64,000 nt of DNA from Hypomesus transpacificus (GCF_021917145.1 NW_025813875.1:22302-86301); one strand, 5' to 3'. Positions 1 to 24,180 are shown, counted from the first letter of the stretch. Program-made: numbers and translations. The notes: generated by a model from the letters alone, not told the origin.

Positions 1-363
1 GAAATCATAACAGTATTTTTAATATAACGAACGAGAATGAAAATGTAATATCAATATGTTAATATTACTCATGGTATAGACTTTTTCAATAGTTTGACAA
101 CGTTTTTGAGGTTCTGGTTACGTGTTGATCCCATGTGACAACTGTGGTAATATCATTAAATATGAACAAAATAAGGGAAATGGATTATAAAGTGTGATGA
201 TGCAGAGAAAATAAAAAGGAAAAATAATAACAAAAGGATCAAAAGGGTAAGGGAATTATTAATTAATATTCCCAAATTAATATTTATCAACAGAACAGAC
301 ATCTTACACTGTTTGCATCAGAAAACGCTAACTAATGTGTGTGTTTGTGTAATTATTTCCTTT
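1..363. other. AT-rich sequence downstream of emc4, no gene seen
   Basis: AT-rich, with no convincing coding exon on either strand. It should contain the emc4 3' UTR and polyadenylation region, because emc4 ends at 364 and reads leftwards. Confidence 0.5.
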
Positions 364-1536
364 TCACAAGACCATCCCTCCCCCCATGATCTCCATTCTC
401 TGTGAAAACAAGAAAACAAACAATATTAATGAACAACTATTCAACTGAATGAACAGAATCTGACCAATCACCTCCAGTTCTAGAGTGACTGCGCTACCAA
501 ATCAAATTCATTACCTGAGGGGGTTCTATGAAGGCCAGCCAATCGGACGAGTGCGTTGGGAGGAGCCCCATTGATTGACACTTATAGATGGCCAATGCCG
601 AGCCTAGCAGGTTTCCCACCAGGTAGACCAGCCCCTGGAGCCACTGTTGACTGGAGCTCTCCAGTAGCTTAAATGCTAAGGAGGAAATGGCAGTTAACAA
701 TCACACTACATCTTCCCAATGATTGAGTCAGTACATGGAACACCTGACGTAAAGCCATCAGATACTCTTTTTTGACCCTGATAATAGATTGTGTGCACAG
801 ATTTCTGTTTGATAGTGTCACTGTCAACTGATTATGGAAGTACAGTACCATATCGTGTTACGACTCATCTGGCATCAAAACACCTAGACATGAACCTTTT
901 AAAAAGTGGGCCATGACCTCAGCGACAGCAGAGGTCAGCAGAGGTCAACCCCAGTGTGCTGGTGGACGTTGGGTGGCGGCGGCGGGTACGGTCTGGCTGT
1001 ACTCACTGGCAGACATGGACATGAGGGCTTGGATGGGCCTCCAGGCCATCATGGCCACCATCATGATGGGGAAGATGGAGATGGTGTTCCCTGACATGTA
1101 CATGATGAACAGGTTCATGGGAATCTGCTTCAGGGGGCCCAGCGCCACGTCCCAGCACCTCTGAGGAGAGGGAGGAAAGAGAGGACACAGGGAGGGAGGG
1201 AGGGGATAAGTAAAAGGAAGGAGAGAGGAATGGAGGGAGGGAGGAGACAGGGAGATAAATAAAAGGAAGGAGAGAGGAATGGAGAGACAGGGAGGAGGAA
1301 GAGAGCAGGTGAGATTGGCATCTGTATGTTGTCCTTTGTGCAACAGAACCATGGATTATTCTAGAAAGAGAGGGGCGTGAGCCTGGGTTCCTCCCTGTGC
1401 ATGGTGGACGTCTCCCTACCTTCTCCACCAGGTTCCTGTCTGTCTCCTGGACGCTCGTGTCAGGGACGGGCTTCTCTGAGTAGCCGATGGGGTAGACCAC
1501 GTCCCCCTGGCCACTCTGCCTGTCCCCACGGCCCCT

Positions 1537-1579
<43 letters not shown>

Positions 1580-2098
1580 GAACGGGAGGGGGGGGATGGG
1601 CAGAAGAGGGCAGGAGAGAGAGAGAGAGAGAGAATGAGACAGAAAGTGAGAGATGACAGAGAGAACACAGTTCATGTCAGACCTCTACCACAGAGCCCTA
1701 GCGATGCTGTGGTGTGACCTGGGACAAACAAAAGACACAATGACAGAGGAGAAACATGAGCGAGAGCAACAGTGTGTTACTGCTGGTGGTACGTGATTTA
1801 TAAATGTAGTGGAAGAGGCATTACTAGCTCATTTCCACCAATGTATTCCGCCTCCTTCCAACCAACGAGCCAACTCGACACCAGACCAACTCGACACCCG
1901 ACCAACTCGACACCAGACCAACTCGACACCTGACCAACTCGACACCTGACCCAACTCGACACCCAACCAACTCGACATCGGACCAGCTTCTTACCTCGTG
2001 TTGCCCATGCTGAGCTCCAGAGCCCATTTCATCCGCCGGGCTCCCGCCCCCCCTCTCGTAGATAGTGCACCTCCTCCCTGTCCGCCTGGAGACGCCAT
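364..2098 (-). CDS. emc4: ER membrane protein complex subunit 4 (EMC4)
   Basis: Encodes a small subunit of the EMC, the ER insertase for tail-anchored and multipass proteins. Five coding exons read right to left: 1995-2098, 1420-1534, 1007-1160, 515-675 and 364-399. Each junction has GT/AG and the phases join into 189 codons plus stop; human EMC4 is 183 aa. Start chosen: ATG at 2098, giving [17 protein letters not shown]. Recognisable family stretches are [20 protein letters not shown] in exon 2, [20 protein letters not shown] in exon 3 (first membrane segment) and [20 protein letters not shown] plus [13 protein letters not shown] in exon 4 (second membrane segment). The tiny last exon gives [11 protein letters not shown], aligning with the glycine-rich end of the human protein. 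Oddity: the exon 2 acceptor is preceded by about 40 uninterrupted C (minus strand). Identity is secure; the last exon is inferred from homology and phase. Confidence 0.93.
1537..1577. repeat. Uninterrupted poly-G tract of about 40 nt in emc4 intron 1
   Basis: A pure G run on the plus strand, C on the transcribed strand. It abuts the emc4 exon 2 acceptor, whose AG lies at 1535-1536, so it occupies the place of the polypyrimidine tract. It is followed by (GA)n at 1615-1634. Confidence 0.9.
1868..1984. repeat. 16-bp minisatellite in emc4 intron 1, about 7 copies
   Basis: Degenerate tandem copies of ACCAACTCGACACCAG ending only about 10 bp from the exon 1 donor at 1994. It can be read as an ORF but carries no protein signal. 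Confidence 0.85.
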
Positions 2099-2974
2099 GG
2101 CAACCGGCTTTACGACTACACACGAAGACGACAAGACCTAGAGAGAGATGACAGTGAGTATGTGTGGTGTCACTATCACTAGAGTGGTGACAGTCTTAAG
2201 CATTGATAGCAACGTCCTTCAGCAGTGTCGCTTACAGTGTTAAAAGTATTTAGTATATACATGTCTGACAGTGAGACAATCATGAGCATTTCTTTTAGAT
2301 AGCTTAAGCACCCAACCAACCGTCCTTAGGGGACATGCCAAGAGATAGATGGACTGTCAGCTAGCTTTCTAACTGTAAGCACGCAATGTAGCTAGCTAGC
2401 TAGCTAGCAACATCCACAGACATAAAGCCAACGTGAAGGGATAACATACGGACACGTTTTCTTACCTTACAAAAACGTTCCAAATACGTCCAAGTTAACC
2501 TCACTGTTTTGTGTACACAGAAGCGGATTTTTTAAAGGATAATAGTGAGAAATATCTGGAGTTGTGTAGAGACCAAATTGAGAACTGCAGCTTGGACTCT
2601 TTATGATGACGTTTCACAAAATAATGTCGCGTAAATGACCTCATCGAAACCCTCCAGTGGCAGAAGAAAAACACGACATGGATGTGTACAGTAGATATTT
2701 TATTACGAACTGTTTTCAGTATCAAACATTTTCAGTATTTGTTTAACATTTTCAGTATCTTGTTACTCATTTTAGAAAAAATACTGATACAGCGTGGGTT
2801 TACAAATGAGCAAGATTAATCCTAACAGCATGAAGAAAATACAGTGCAAAAAGGGAAAGTGTGCTTATAAAAAGGCACGTCTGCGAGGCATTTGACTAGT
2901 TTTCATGTAAATATACTGCATTATGTCACTAAGCATATTGTGTGTAAACGTGTGTGTACATGTGAATGCGTGTC
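2099..2974. other. emc4 upstream region and CYLD-like 3' UTR
   Basis: Gap between the emc4 start and the stop of the CYLD-like gene upstream of it on the same strand. It contains a (CTAG)n-like stretch at 2390-2408. A minus-strand AATAAA (plus TTTATT at 2699-2704) is a candidate poly(A) signal for the CYLD-like transcript, giving a 3' UTR of roughly 270 nt. No other coding signal seen. Confidence 0.5.
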
Positions 2975-3895
2975 TCACTTGTACAGGCTTAGCTCAGGAC
3001 TGTGATAGAGGCACATGTATGCGTCACACAGCAGGCGTCGAACGGACTCTCGAAGAGAGGCGGGGTCTACCCTGCTCAGCTCCTCCTCTGATAGGCTGAG
3101 GTAGCGGCCCACCTCGGGACACGGCCTCACCTGCGGTATGTTGAAGCCATTCTCCCCGCCTGGCGGAAACCATGGCAACGGGACACAAAAGAACCAGGAA
3201 GTACGCATGAAGGAAATACTCTTTGTTAATAACAACAACAACAACAACATTATCAGAATCTTTATTCTATTATAAAAACTAAAACACGTTTTTTCTTCCC
3301 TCAGCTTCTTCAGCCCCAGCCTAGACCTTATGTTGTTTAATTGTAACTTGTTTAACTACATGATCTTAAGGTTGTTCCCTTTGACACTTACTTGGTTTAT
3401 CACAATGTATGCTTCATATTTTGGGCTACCCGCAATGTTTGGTGCTATCTCGTTGTTATGATCAGTGACCTATGCACTTTTGTAAAGCTCTCTCTTGGAA
3501 GTCGCTTTGTATCAAAGCGTCCGCTAAATGCATAAATGTAAATGTCGACCTCTGACCTTCCCTGTCGGCCATGCTGTCGAAGAAGAGCCAGTCGTTGGGG
3601 CGCGGCCCGTGCTTCACAAAGCTCACGTAGTGGCTGGTCTCGATGCACGTCACGGCGAACAGCGACATCCTCTGACGGGCGCCGTGCGGCGGCCCGGGCC
3701 ATGGGCCCCCGGGAACGCCCACCTGGCCGGGGCGGTGGGACGCACGCTTCCTGTGGGAGTGCACCTGGAGGAGGGAGGGGGGGGGGGGGGGGGGGAGAGA
3801 GAGGGGGAGAAAGAGAGGGGGGAGAGAGAGAGCGAAAGAAAGAGAGAGGGAAAGAGAGAGAGAGAGAGAGAGAGAAGAGAGAGAGAGAAAGAGAG

Positions 3896-3990
<95 letters not shown>

Positions 3991-5101
3991 CCTCAGGGAT
4001 CTCTGTCCAGCATGCTTCAGATCAACACGCCTCATTCAAATGTTGTTATTGAGCTTGATAACAACCATTCATTTGAATAGAACACCCCATTCATTTGAAT
4101 CAGATGTGTTGGAACAGGGAAATGCCTCTAACAGTATAACGCCGCTGTCATACGGAATGCTGGAGTGGGCAGGTGGAGGGCTACCTGGGTGTTGCAGGTG
4201 TGGCAGTACTGTTTGAGCTTGCCAGGAGTGATGTCCGGATCGTCAAAGCACTGCGTGCACTCCCACTCTGCTACAGCCTGGCATATACTGCACTGCCTGA
4301 GAGCTGGGGGAGAGAGAGAGAGAGGGGGGGGGAGGGGGAGGAAAGGAGGATAGAGAGAGAGAGAGAGAGAAAAGGAGGGGCGAGAAAGAGAGAACGGAGC
4401 GGCGAGAGAGAGAGGGAGGGAGAGGGGACAGAGAGAGAGGGAGGGAGAAAGAGAGAATAGGGGGTAGAAAATGAGGAAAAAAGAAGGGTGGGGTAGAACT
4501 AAATGAAAACAGAGATTGATATGCAACATAACAAATCCAAGCTCACGTCTCCATGACGGCAGGGACAACACGCCCAACTCCAGATCCACCGGGCTAGGCT
4601 GCGTCAATGTCTGCGTTTCCCCCGGTGACTAAACTTGCCAGTCACAAAAAAACTACCAATCAGCTGAGCTGTCTTACTGTCGTCCAGTAGGTCGGTGATG
4701 TCGATGCTGAGCGAGGGCAAGATGGCGTCAAACATCTTGAAGTCCTTCCCGAACCTGGGCATGAGCAGAGGAAGGCAGGAGGGGGCCTGGAGGACGGACA
4801 GAAGAGTGTGTGTGTGTGTGCGTGGGGGAGGAGGAATCTGTCCATACATCCATTCCTCCACTCATCAATGCATCCATCTATCCATCCATCACCTCAGTGA
4901 ACTTGAGTCCAGTGAGCAGGAAGGACGTCTCCAGGAGGACCTGGACACTGGCCACCCTCATGAGGGAGGCGGGGGGGGAGGAGAGGGGGAGGGGGGGAGA
5001 GGGGGGGGGAGAGGGGCACGGGGGGAGGAGGGGGTCAGGGGCACGGAGGGCGGGAAGAGCTGGTAGAGGTGGCACTCCTGGGGCTGTTGGGTCATCGACC
5101 T

Positions 5102-5134
<33 letters not shown>

Positions 5135-6505
5135 CAGAGAGAGACAGAGAGAGACAGAGACAGAGAATGTATACAAAAGTGTAAACTTGTGTGCTTGCTT
5201 GTGAGTCGGGGAGAAGGGACAGCAAAGAAGGAGGGAGAGAGAGAGAGAAAGGAAGAAAAGGAAGGGCAGTACCTGATCTTCAGCAGAGGTTCCACCCTGA
5301 GGAGCTGGAACAGCTTGTTCAGGAACTCCTCTGGGTCTGACGGAACAAAAACAACCTGGTCTGTAACCATCCGCCCTCAATTATACACACACCCAGAAAG
5401 GTGCACACACACACACACCTACCTTTCTCCTGGTTGGTGAAGCCTGTATCACTACTCTCAGCCTCCAGAAGTCGTCTGAGGGGCCATGGTCTTACTGGCA
5501 CACACATAGCCAAACCTGGCAACGTGTACACACACAGCAAACATCACATCCAAACCTGCCGAGGAAGCACCAAACCTGGCAACCCACCTCCCTCCCTCTC
5601 ACCCCCCCCACCCTCTCACCCCCCCTCACCCCTCTCACCCCCCCTCACCCTCTCACCCCCCCCCTCACCCCCCCTCACCTGCGCAGGGGGTTGACTATCT
5701 CACAGCGCAGGAGGTCTTGGGCCTGGCTGGAGTGGGAGCCGTCCTCAGGGTCAGTGGGCCACAGCAGCACCCAGTCTACAGAGCTGCAGCAGGAGAACAG
5801 ACTGAGGAGGGAGGGAAGTTAGATCCAAATCAATTCTTACAAAAACACTGCATTCAATCAAAACACGGAGAACCAAAGCTCCAAACAATGATGTCGTTCT
5901 CCTATCCGCCACCAGGGGGAGGGGGTGATGAGCTGTGAGTACTGTCTCCCCACCTGAAGAGGGAAGCGTCCAGGTAGCAGGAGTTGAGGTGGCCCTGGAT
6001 GCCTCTCTTCCAGCCCTGGTACCTCTCCCTGGCCTCCTCCCCCTCCTCTGGGGGGGTAAGCTCCTCCACACGTTCACTACCCCACTCTGCAAACGCTGGG
6101 AGGAGGGGGTGGGGGGCAGAGGGTGGGAGGGGTGGAAGAGGGGAGTAATAGAGATGGAGGAGGGGGGGGGAGGAGTCACAGGATGAGGTCAGACTTGAAC
6201 AGAGCTGTGATACAAGGCTGTGGTAGGGAAAGCTGGCGCAAGTGTACCAAATGAGTACACACACACACACACACACCTATGGAGTTGCAGCGCTCCACTT
6301 GGTTGACGGGCATCTCCGGGGCAGGGAACCGGGAGTCCCGTCTACAGTTGCGGAGTTTGACGAACAGCCCCTTGTTGGCGGGGCAACGGAAGTGGCGCTC
6401 GCCAAGGTAACTTCCATCTGTCCCCGCAGTCAACTCCTGGTCCTGAGGGAGGGGGGGGAGGGAGGGGGGAGGGGGGGAGAGAGAGAGAGAGAGGGAGAGA
6501 GAGAG

Positions 6506-6559
<54 letters not shown>

Positions 6560-6615
6560 AGAGAGAGAGAGAGGGGAGGGAGAGAGGGGAGAGAGAGAGA
6601 GGGAGAGAGAGGGAT

Positions 6616-6646
<31 letters not shown>

Positions 6647-9044
6647 GAGGGATATAGAGAGAGAGAGAGTAACAAAGAAAGAAACAAAGAAAGTGTCTGT
6701 TTACATGTGTTCAAACAGAGTGGAGCTAGGATGACTCATGGTTGGCACGGCAACGGTAAACCTACCAGCTCGATCCCAGCCACCGGTTCTGGAACGCCAC
6801 TGATTTGACCAATCCAGCGGATTACTCCGAAAAGGGGCGGGTCGTTCACCTCCACCATCGACCCCACCTCCAGCTCAACCTCCAATCCCGTGTCTTCATT
6901 CTCCTCCGCCACACCCCCGTAGCCGGGCGACCACAGAGCGTTGGGAGGGGCACCGTTCGAGGGCTGCGGTTGGTCGAGGACCATCGGGGAGGGCGGGTCC
7001 TGGGCTTTGATTGGTGGCAGGGGAAGCGGTTTATTGGCAGGTTTGTTGGGGGGCGGGGGTTTGAGCGCCAGTTTGGCAGAGTGCAGCTGGGGGGGCATCA
7101 AGGCGGTTTTAGGGGGGGGAGGTGAGAGGTGCGGAGGGGGCAGGTTTGGGGGTGGCAGGGGGTGGGGTTGTTCCTGGGGTGGGGTGGGTGACTTTCAGAA
7201 CCAGTCTGGAGTTGGGGGCGAGGGCGGGGTTGGCGTAGGGCAGGGGTTGGCGGCGAGATTTAGGCTCTGTGAAGGACGAACAGGAGGAGGACGAGGAGGA
7301 TGAAGAGAATAAAGAGGAGGAGGAGAGGAGGAGAAGTGAGAAAGAACACAAATAAAGCTTTAGAAACGTCCTGCTAAGTATGATGATGTTCCACCTGTTG
7401 TACCCGTGGTTCCCCGAGCCTTCTACCAGTGAGTAGGAGACCGTGAGTGGAGTGCTATGAGAGCAGCGTACCTGGAGACACCTTGGAGAGGGGCAGCAGG
7501 TGGCCGTACAGAGGGGAGGGGATGTGGCAGAGTCTGTCCCCTTTGTGAGAGCCGTCCCAGTTTCCCACCGGCATGTCCTGGACACACACACACACACACA
7601 CACAGTCACAACACACACACACACAGTCACAACACACACACAGTCACAACACACACACAGTCACAACACACACACACATTCTGTATACAGAAACACATGT
7701 ATCAAATCGCTGTTTAAACAGTCCTCTCCAGCCTCTATCACTGACCAGCAGGATTCCGACGTACATCCCCGAGGAGGCCCGTCCGGGCAGGGGCCCACAG
7801 TAGCGCACCTCCCCCCCCCGTGGACCGTGTCCTCGTGGGGGAAGCAGACCCGCTGGCCCACCTGAAGGGGTGGAGGAGAGGCGGGGCCCCGGGGCGGGCC
7901 GGGGGGCGGGGTCTGGAGCTGGAGGGGGGCAGACTCTGCCGTCCTGGGGAGCACGCTCACCCCGGCGGGGGGGAAGGGGGGGGTGGGGTGAGCGCGGACG
8001 GAGGGGTGGCGTTGGTGGTTGTCGTGGTGACCGTTGTGCTGGGGGTGGTCGTGGTCGTGCTGCTCGCCGTTGCTGCCGCGGGGCGAGCGCGGGAGGGAAA
8101 TCTGATTGGCCGGGAGGAAGAGGGCGGAGGCCTCGGGGCAGATGAAGAGCTGGTGGCCCTTATAGGAGCCGTTACTGACCCCTCGACCCACTGCTGCCCC
8201 CTGAAGGGGGAGAGAGGGAGAGAGAGAGGGTGGAGGGAGCGAGAGGGAGGGGTGGAGGGAGAGAGGGAGAATCATCATGGAAGATGCTAAAGGCTTTAAG
8301 TATGGGTTTTGAGTAAAACAACAGTTTTTCTAATAACAAGGTACAATGAAAGGAGAGAGATGACCATAACAATGACATACTTTCAACTGGACCCCAAACA
8401 ACACCGCGCTGCTCCCTCTGGCCATTGGACCTCTGTACCTAAGCTCCGCCTCCACCGGTTCCCCCGATTGGCTCAAGTGGACAAGGAGGGGTGTGCCCAT
8501 GGGCAAGCTAGCCAATCGCTGCAGATGTCTGGGGTTGGCCAGCAGTTTGAGGCGGGACTCGGGGTCAGACACGGGCTCCAGTAAGCCGCTCAGCTCACTG
8601 GGCACCTCAGTGAGGTACTGCTTGTCAATCTTCACCACACAGCTGTAATCTAGCACCTGAGAGAGAGAGAGACATAGAGAAAGAGAGAGACAGAAGGAGA
8701 GAGAGACAGAGAGAGAGTGAGGGAGAGAGACAGAGAGACACAGAGAGAGAGGGAGGGAGAGAGTGTGAGAGAGAGACAGAGAGAGGAAGACAGAGAAGGA
8801 ATAGGCTGTCTTGTGTATGGAAGTGTATTGATTTGTGTGTGTGCGTGTGTGTAAGATAAGGGGGATCCTTGCCTACCTTCACCCAAATGTGTTCTCCCCT
8901 ACTTCTTCCCGCGTCCTGCTCCTGACAGATATTCCCCCGCAGTAGCCGAATGGTTCCGTCCAACTGGTCCTGAAACTTCAGGTCCGACACCACCAAGAAC
9001 ATTTTCGGGGGACGACGCCTCCTCTGTTCTTGGGCCCCAGACAT
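2975..9044 (-). CDS. cyld-like: CYLD-like ubiquitin carboxyl-terminal hydrolase (reading frame broken at four G/C-rich sites)
   Basis: CYLD removes K63- and M1-linked ubiquitin chains and restrains NF-kB signalling. Coding exons right to left: 8877-9044, 8381-8656, 7746-8200, 7472-7577, 6766-7266, 6277-6442, 5954-6086, 5679-5801, 5423-5515, 5273-5336, 4893-5099, 4678-4786, 4185-4303, 3557-3764, 2975-3159. Start [16 protein letters not shown] at 9044. CAP-Gly-like modules: [42 protein letters not shown]. Catalytic Cys in [13 protein letters not shown], catalytic His in [14 protein letters not shown]; zinc B-box cysteines in [15 protein letters not shown] and KQYCHTC. Ends [19 protein letters not shown], close to mammalian CYLD. 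The frame fails in exons 7746-8200, 6766-7266, 5423-5515 and 4893-5099, each in or beside a G/C run. Assembly error or recent decay cannot be separated here. Exact paralogue unknown. Confidence 0.9.
3285..3545 (-). repeat. SINE-like dispersed repeat (family 2) in a CYLD-like intron
   Basis: Ends in CTCTCTTGGAAGTCGCTTTG followed by a GCGTCCGCTAAATGC-type tail. The reverse complement of this block recurs at 56220-56440, so it is a dispersed family. It lies between the last two CYLD-like exons. Confidence 0.7.
3767..3990. repeat. Poly-G plus (GA)n microsatellite at a CYLD-like acceptor
   Basis: G-rich run followed by about 200 bp of nearly pure GA. On the transcribed strand this is a long pyrimidine tract ending at the acceptor of exon 3557-3764. 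Similar tracts flank the acceptors at 4304 and 5100. Confidence 0.9.
6443..6670. repeat. G-rich and (GA)n microsatellite in CYLD-like intron
   Basis: Polypurine tract with GGGGGAGGG and (GA)n runs filling most of the intron between exons 6277-6442 and 6766-7266. Confidence 0.9.
7580..7680. repeat. (CA)n with CAGTCACAA units at a CYLD-like acceptor
   Basis: CACACA runs interrupted by AGTCACAA, starting right next to the acceptor of exon 7472-7577. Confidence 0.85.
8657..8800. repeat. (GA)n with GACA units in CYLD-like intron 1
   Basis: Polypurine microsatellite directly after the acceptor of exon 8381-8656. It is the pyrimidine tract on the transcribed strand. Confidence 0.85.
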
Positions 9045-10539
9045 TGTTGATGGTATGTGTGTGTGTGTGTGGCGCGGGTTCAGCCTTTCACACTGCCTCT
9101 GGTTAAAAAAGGTACAGCGTGTAGTTTACACAGCGTTAGTGGTGAGCCAAATACATAAAATACTCACATAAGATGGCCATGTACTAAATAAATCAAAAGC
9201 AACAGGTGTCCTCGTCACGATAGCTTGGATTCTAACACTTCCGATCGCATTTGCCTACCTGACAAACGTTCATCTTAATCGGGAGTCAGAACACCTTACG
9301 AACACAAACAAACCCGTAGCCTACATTACAAATACAACTGTATTATTCGAAGATACACTTACCAACTTTAGCAACTTTATGCCTATTACTTCCACATCGC
9401 TTCAACGAAAGTTCGTCAATTGTATCCACGCCCCCAAACAGGAAACGAAAAAAGCGACAACCACGGTGACCAATTACGAGAGAAACAACTTTCTGCTTGG
9501 AAATATGTTTTGGCCAATGACCTACGTTGGGTAGGCGTGACTTTGAAGAGGGAAATTCCACCGCCCTCATGTGAAACCTGTTGTTCAGCTCGTCAAGTTG
9601 GAAACTTTTTTTTGATCGTTTTCGATTGAATGTTGTTACATACACTCGCACACATATGCAATACGATTTATTGGAAGTAGTTAAAGTAGTGCTTTTTTTT
9701 CTTCTTCATATAACGGTTTTCGCAGTCCTATGTTTGCAGCAGAAGTGATCCATGCACTTTACATTCAGGTGTCTTAAGTCCAAGCAAAACAAAGGATATC
9801 ATACTGAAGGCTACATATGCAAATATATAATTTTAAGTTAGCAATTTGTGTCAAGACACTCTTACAAAGTCGTTTAGAAAATAACAAAAATATACAATCT
9901 CTTAAAATAATATACAAAATATCTGAAAATACAATATTCAATATGCACAAAATAGGAAAAGCTATAGTATTTTTATATAAATATTCCAAAGCTATAAACA
10001 TATTTTCCCTGTCAATAATGGCACTGGTGTTCCTCTTTATGTACAGTTAGGCAGCACTTTCAAGCAGTTTATGTAGTACAAGTCCCTTTCAAACATTCCC
10101 ATGGCAACTAAACTATTTAATCGTTTTTGACTTACTCTCCACAGTAGGCCATACAGTGTATAAATAAATAACAATAAATACATTCTCATTGGTTGACTCG
10201 GATTCTGTGTCCATGCCTATTGGTCGTAGTGCAGGAACGCCAAAGATTAATCTAATAGCCTTTAAGTAATTTAGTAATGGATCCAGTTTGGAAATGGATA
10301 CAGTTAGTAATAGATACCCTAGACAGCAATATCTTCCAGTAGCCAGTCAGTCAAAACACCTAATTCACATTAGTCAGAATAGTCAATAGCAATAACCATG
10401 ATAGGTGGTTAATCATTGGCTGGTCAGGTCAGAGGACCTAATTGGTCAGTGTCTGTGATCTGGGCATATCTTGGAAGTCACTTTGGATAAAAGCATCTGC
10501 TAAATGAAATGAATAAATGATTGTGATTGGTCGGTCAGG
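9045..10539. other. CYLD-like 5' region and adcy4 3' UTR
   Basis: Contains the CYLD-like 5' UTR and promoter (9045 to roughly 9650) and the 3' UTR of adcy4 (below 10540). A minus-strand AATAAA at 9667-9672 could end the adcy4 transcript about 0.9 kb past its stop, leaving only a few hundred bases between the two genes. A SINE-tail fragment, GGAAGTCACTTTGGATAAAA, lies at about 10473-10492. No further gene seen. Confidence 0.45.
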
Positions 10540-22274
<11,735 letters not shown>

Positions 22275-22513
22275 AACAGCTTAAAAAATAATTTAATGTA
22301 AATAAATAAATGTAAATGGTGGAATACTAGTCCATCATGTCCTCCGTTGCCCAAGTGGCCCTTGGGAGGATTCCTGTCAAAACAAATAAATTGTAAAGAG
22401 TTAAAAGTAAGCGATTTTCCTATTCAAAGGGAAGTTGACAAAAAAGGAACATATATATGTTGTGTTCACAAGAGTGTGACCACTCCCCTGTGAAGTGAAA
22501 CATGCCTGAGATG

Positions 22514-22742
22514 ATTCTGCATCTGAATCGGTTCATGTATTCTGCATCTGAATCGGTTCATGTATTCTGCATCTGAATCGGTTCATGTATTCTGCATCTG
22601 AATCGGTTCATGTATTCTGCATCTGAATCGGTTCATGTATTCTGCATCTGAATCGGTTCATGTATTCTGCATCTGAATCGGTTCATGTATTCTGCATCTG
22701 AATCGGTTCATGTATTCTGCATCTATTCGGTTCATGTATTAA
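22514..22742. repeat. 25-bp minisatellite upstream of adcy4, about 9 copies
   Basis: Nearly identical copies of ATTCTGCATCTGAATCGGTT plus CATGT; the last is slightly diverged. Each unit holds the near-palindrome TGAATCGGTTCA. It starts about 240 bp upstream of the adcy4 start codon. Confidence 0.95.
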
Positions 22743-22889
22743 TGATTCCAGCGTGATGACACACTCGTCCCTGTGATTTCCTCTTTGTTAGAGAAACTGG
22801 TTTGTCTTGCTGTTTCGGTCCATGACTGAAATGACTGAGCTACTCTAATATTAACAGTGACAGCCCTGTGACGTACCCAGACTCCCTCT

Positions 22890-22965
22890 CACCCTCTCTC
22901 TCTCTCTGTTGTCCTCTACTCTCACTCACTCACTCACTCTCTCTGTTTCTCTCTCTCTGTCTCTC

Positions 22966-22996
<31 letters not shown>

Positions 22997-23012
22997 ATGT
23001 TGTCCTCTACTC

Positions 23013-23068
<56 letters not shown>

Positions 23069-23094
23069 TGTGTATCTCTCTCTCTCTGTGTCTC

Positions 23095-23138
<44 letters not shown>

Positions 23139-23152
23139 TGTCTCTCTCTCTT
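22890..23152. repeat. (CT)n microsatellite
   Basis: CT-rich tract with an internal duplication: TGTTGTCCTCTACTCTCACT occurs twice. A second pure (CT)n tract lies at 23741-23813. Confidence 0.9.
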
Positions 23153-23740
23153 AAAACTCCCGTTGCTGACACCATTTCAAACTTTGACTAAATCAGCCAC
23201 AAAACCATATTAGTAACATGTGATTCCACATAATCCTAAACAAGGTACCACATATGTGAAACAGACATCGGGCCACAAACGGTGGCTCCAACGTAAGTGT
23301 GATTTAGTGATATAATTCCTACATAATGTTTTTATCTTTGATCGTTGTCAAGAAAGTCTGTTATCAGATTACTGTAACAGCACCTGACAGAGTTGCTTAC
23401 AGTTCTGGTTAGAGCACAAACACTTGAAAGACAGATAATCACACTGTATAACCAACAGCGATACCTAACAGAAAACTAGGAAACAGAAGACGAATCAGGA
23501 GAATAATGACCGTATGTTGTGGGAGAATGAGGTGCAGAGTAGAGTAGAGTTGTGGGTGCCTACCTGCTCTCTTCCACCGGCACACTCCTGACTCTCTTCC
23601 TTCCTCACGTTCTCTCTGTCTCTCTCTCTCTCTCTCACACTAGCTCACTCTCATACTCGCTCTCTCTCTCTTTCTCTCTCTCGCTCGATTTATCTCTCCA
23701 CCCACCCGGTCTCTCAAAGTTTTGTTTCCTCTCTTTTTCT

Positions 23741-23816
<76 letters not shown>

Positions 23817-24157
23817 GCCGTTACCTACCTGATTTCCCTACCCTTCCCTGCTTTTATGACCTTTATCTCTTTCCTCATCCCACCTCTTCTCGCCTCCGTT
23901 TGTTGATCCTCTCTGTCTGAGTGATAAACAGCACAATCACGGTGGACCAGAGCTCACAGTCCAGCTCCATCCTCCTCGTCAACAAATATACATGTTATGA
24001 ATATCATGAAATGTGTGAATGGTACGGTATGTTTGTGAGAGAGAGTGTGTGTGTGTCTGTCTGTGTGTGTGTGTGTCTGTGTCTATGTGTCTAGAATAGG
24101 CCAGCTATGCAAATACTCTGTGGTAAACGGATAAAGGGCAGAACAGAAAGACGGGGA

Positions 24158-24180
24158 AGGGGGGGGGGGGGGGGGGGGGG
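24158..24180. repeat. Poly-G tract
   Basis: Run of more than 20 G in the intergenic region. Confidence 0.9.
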
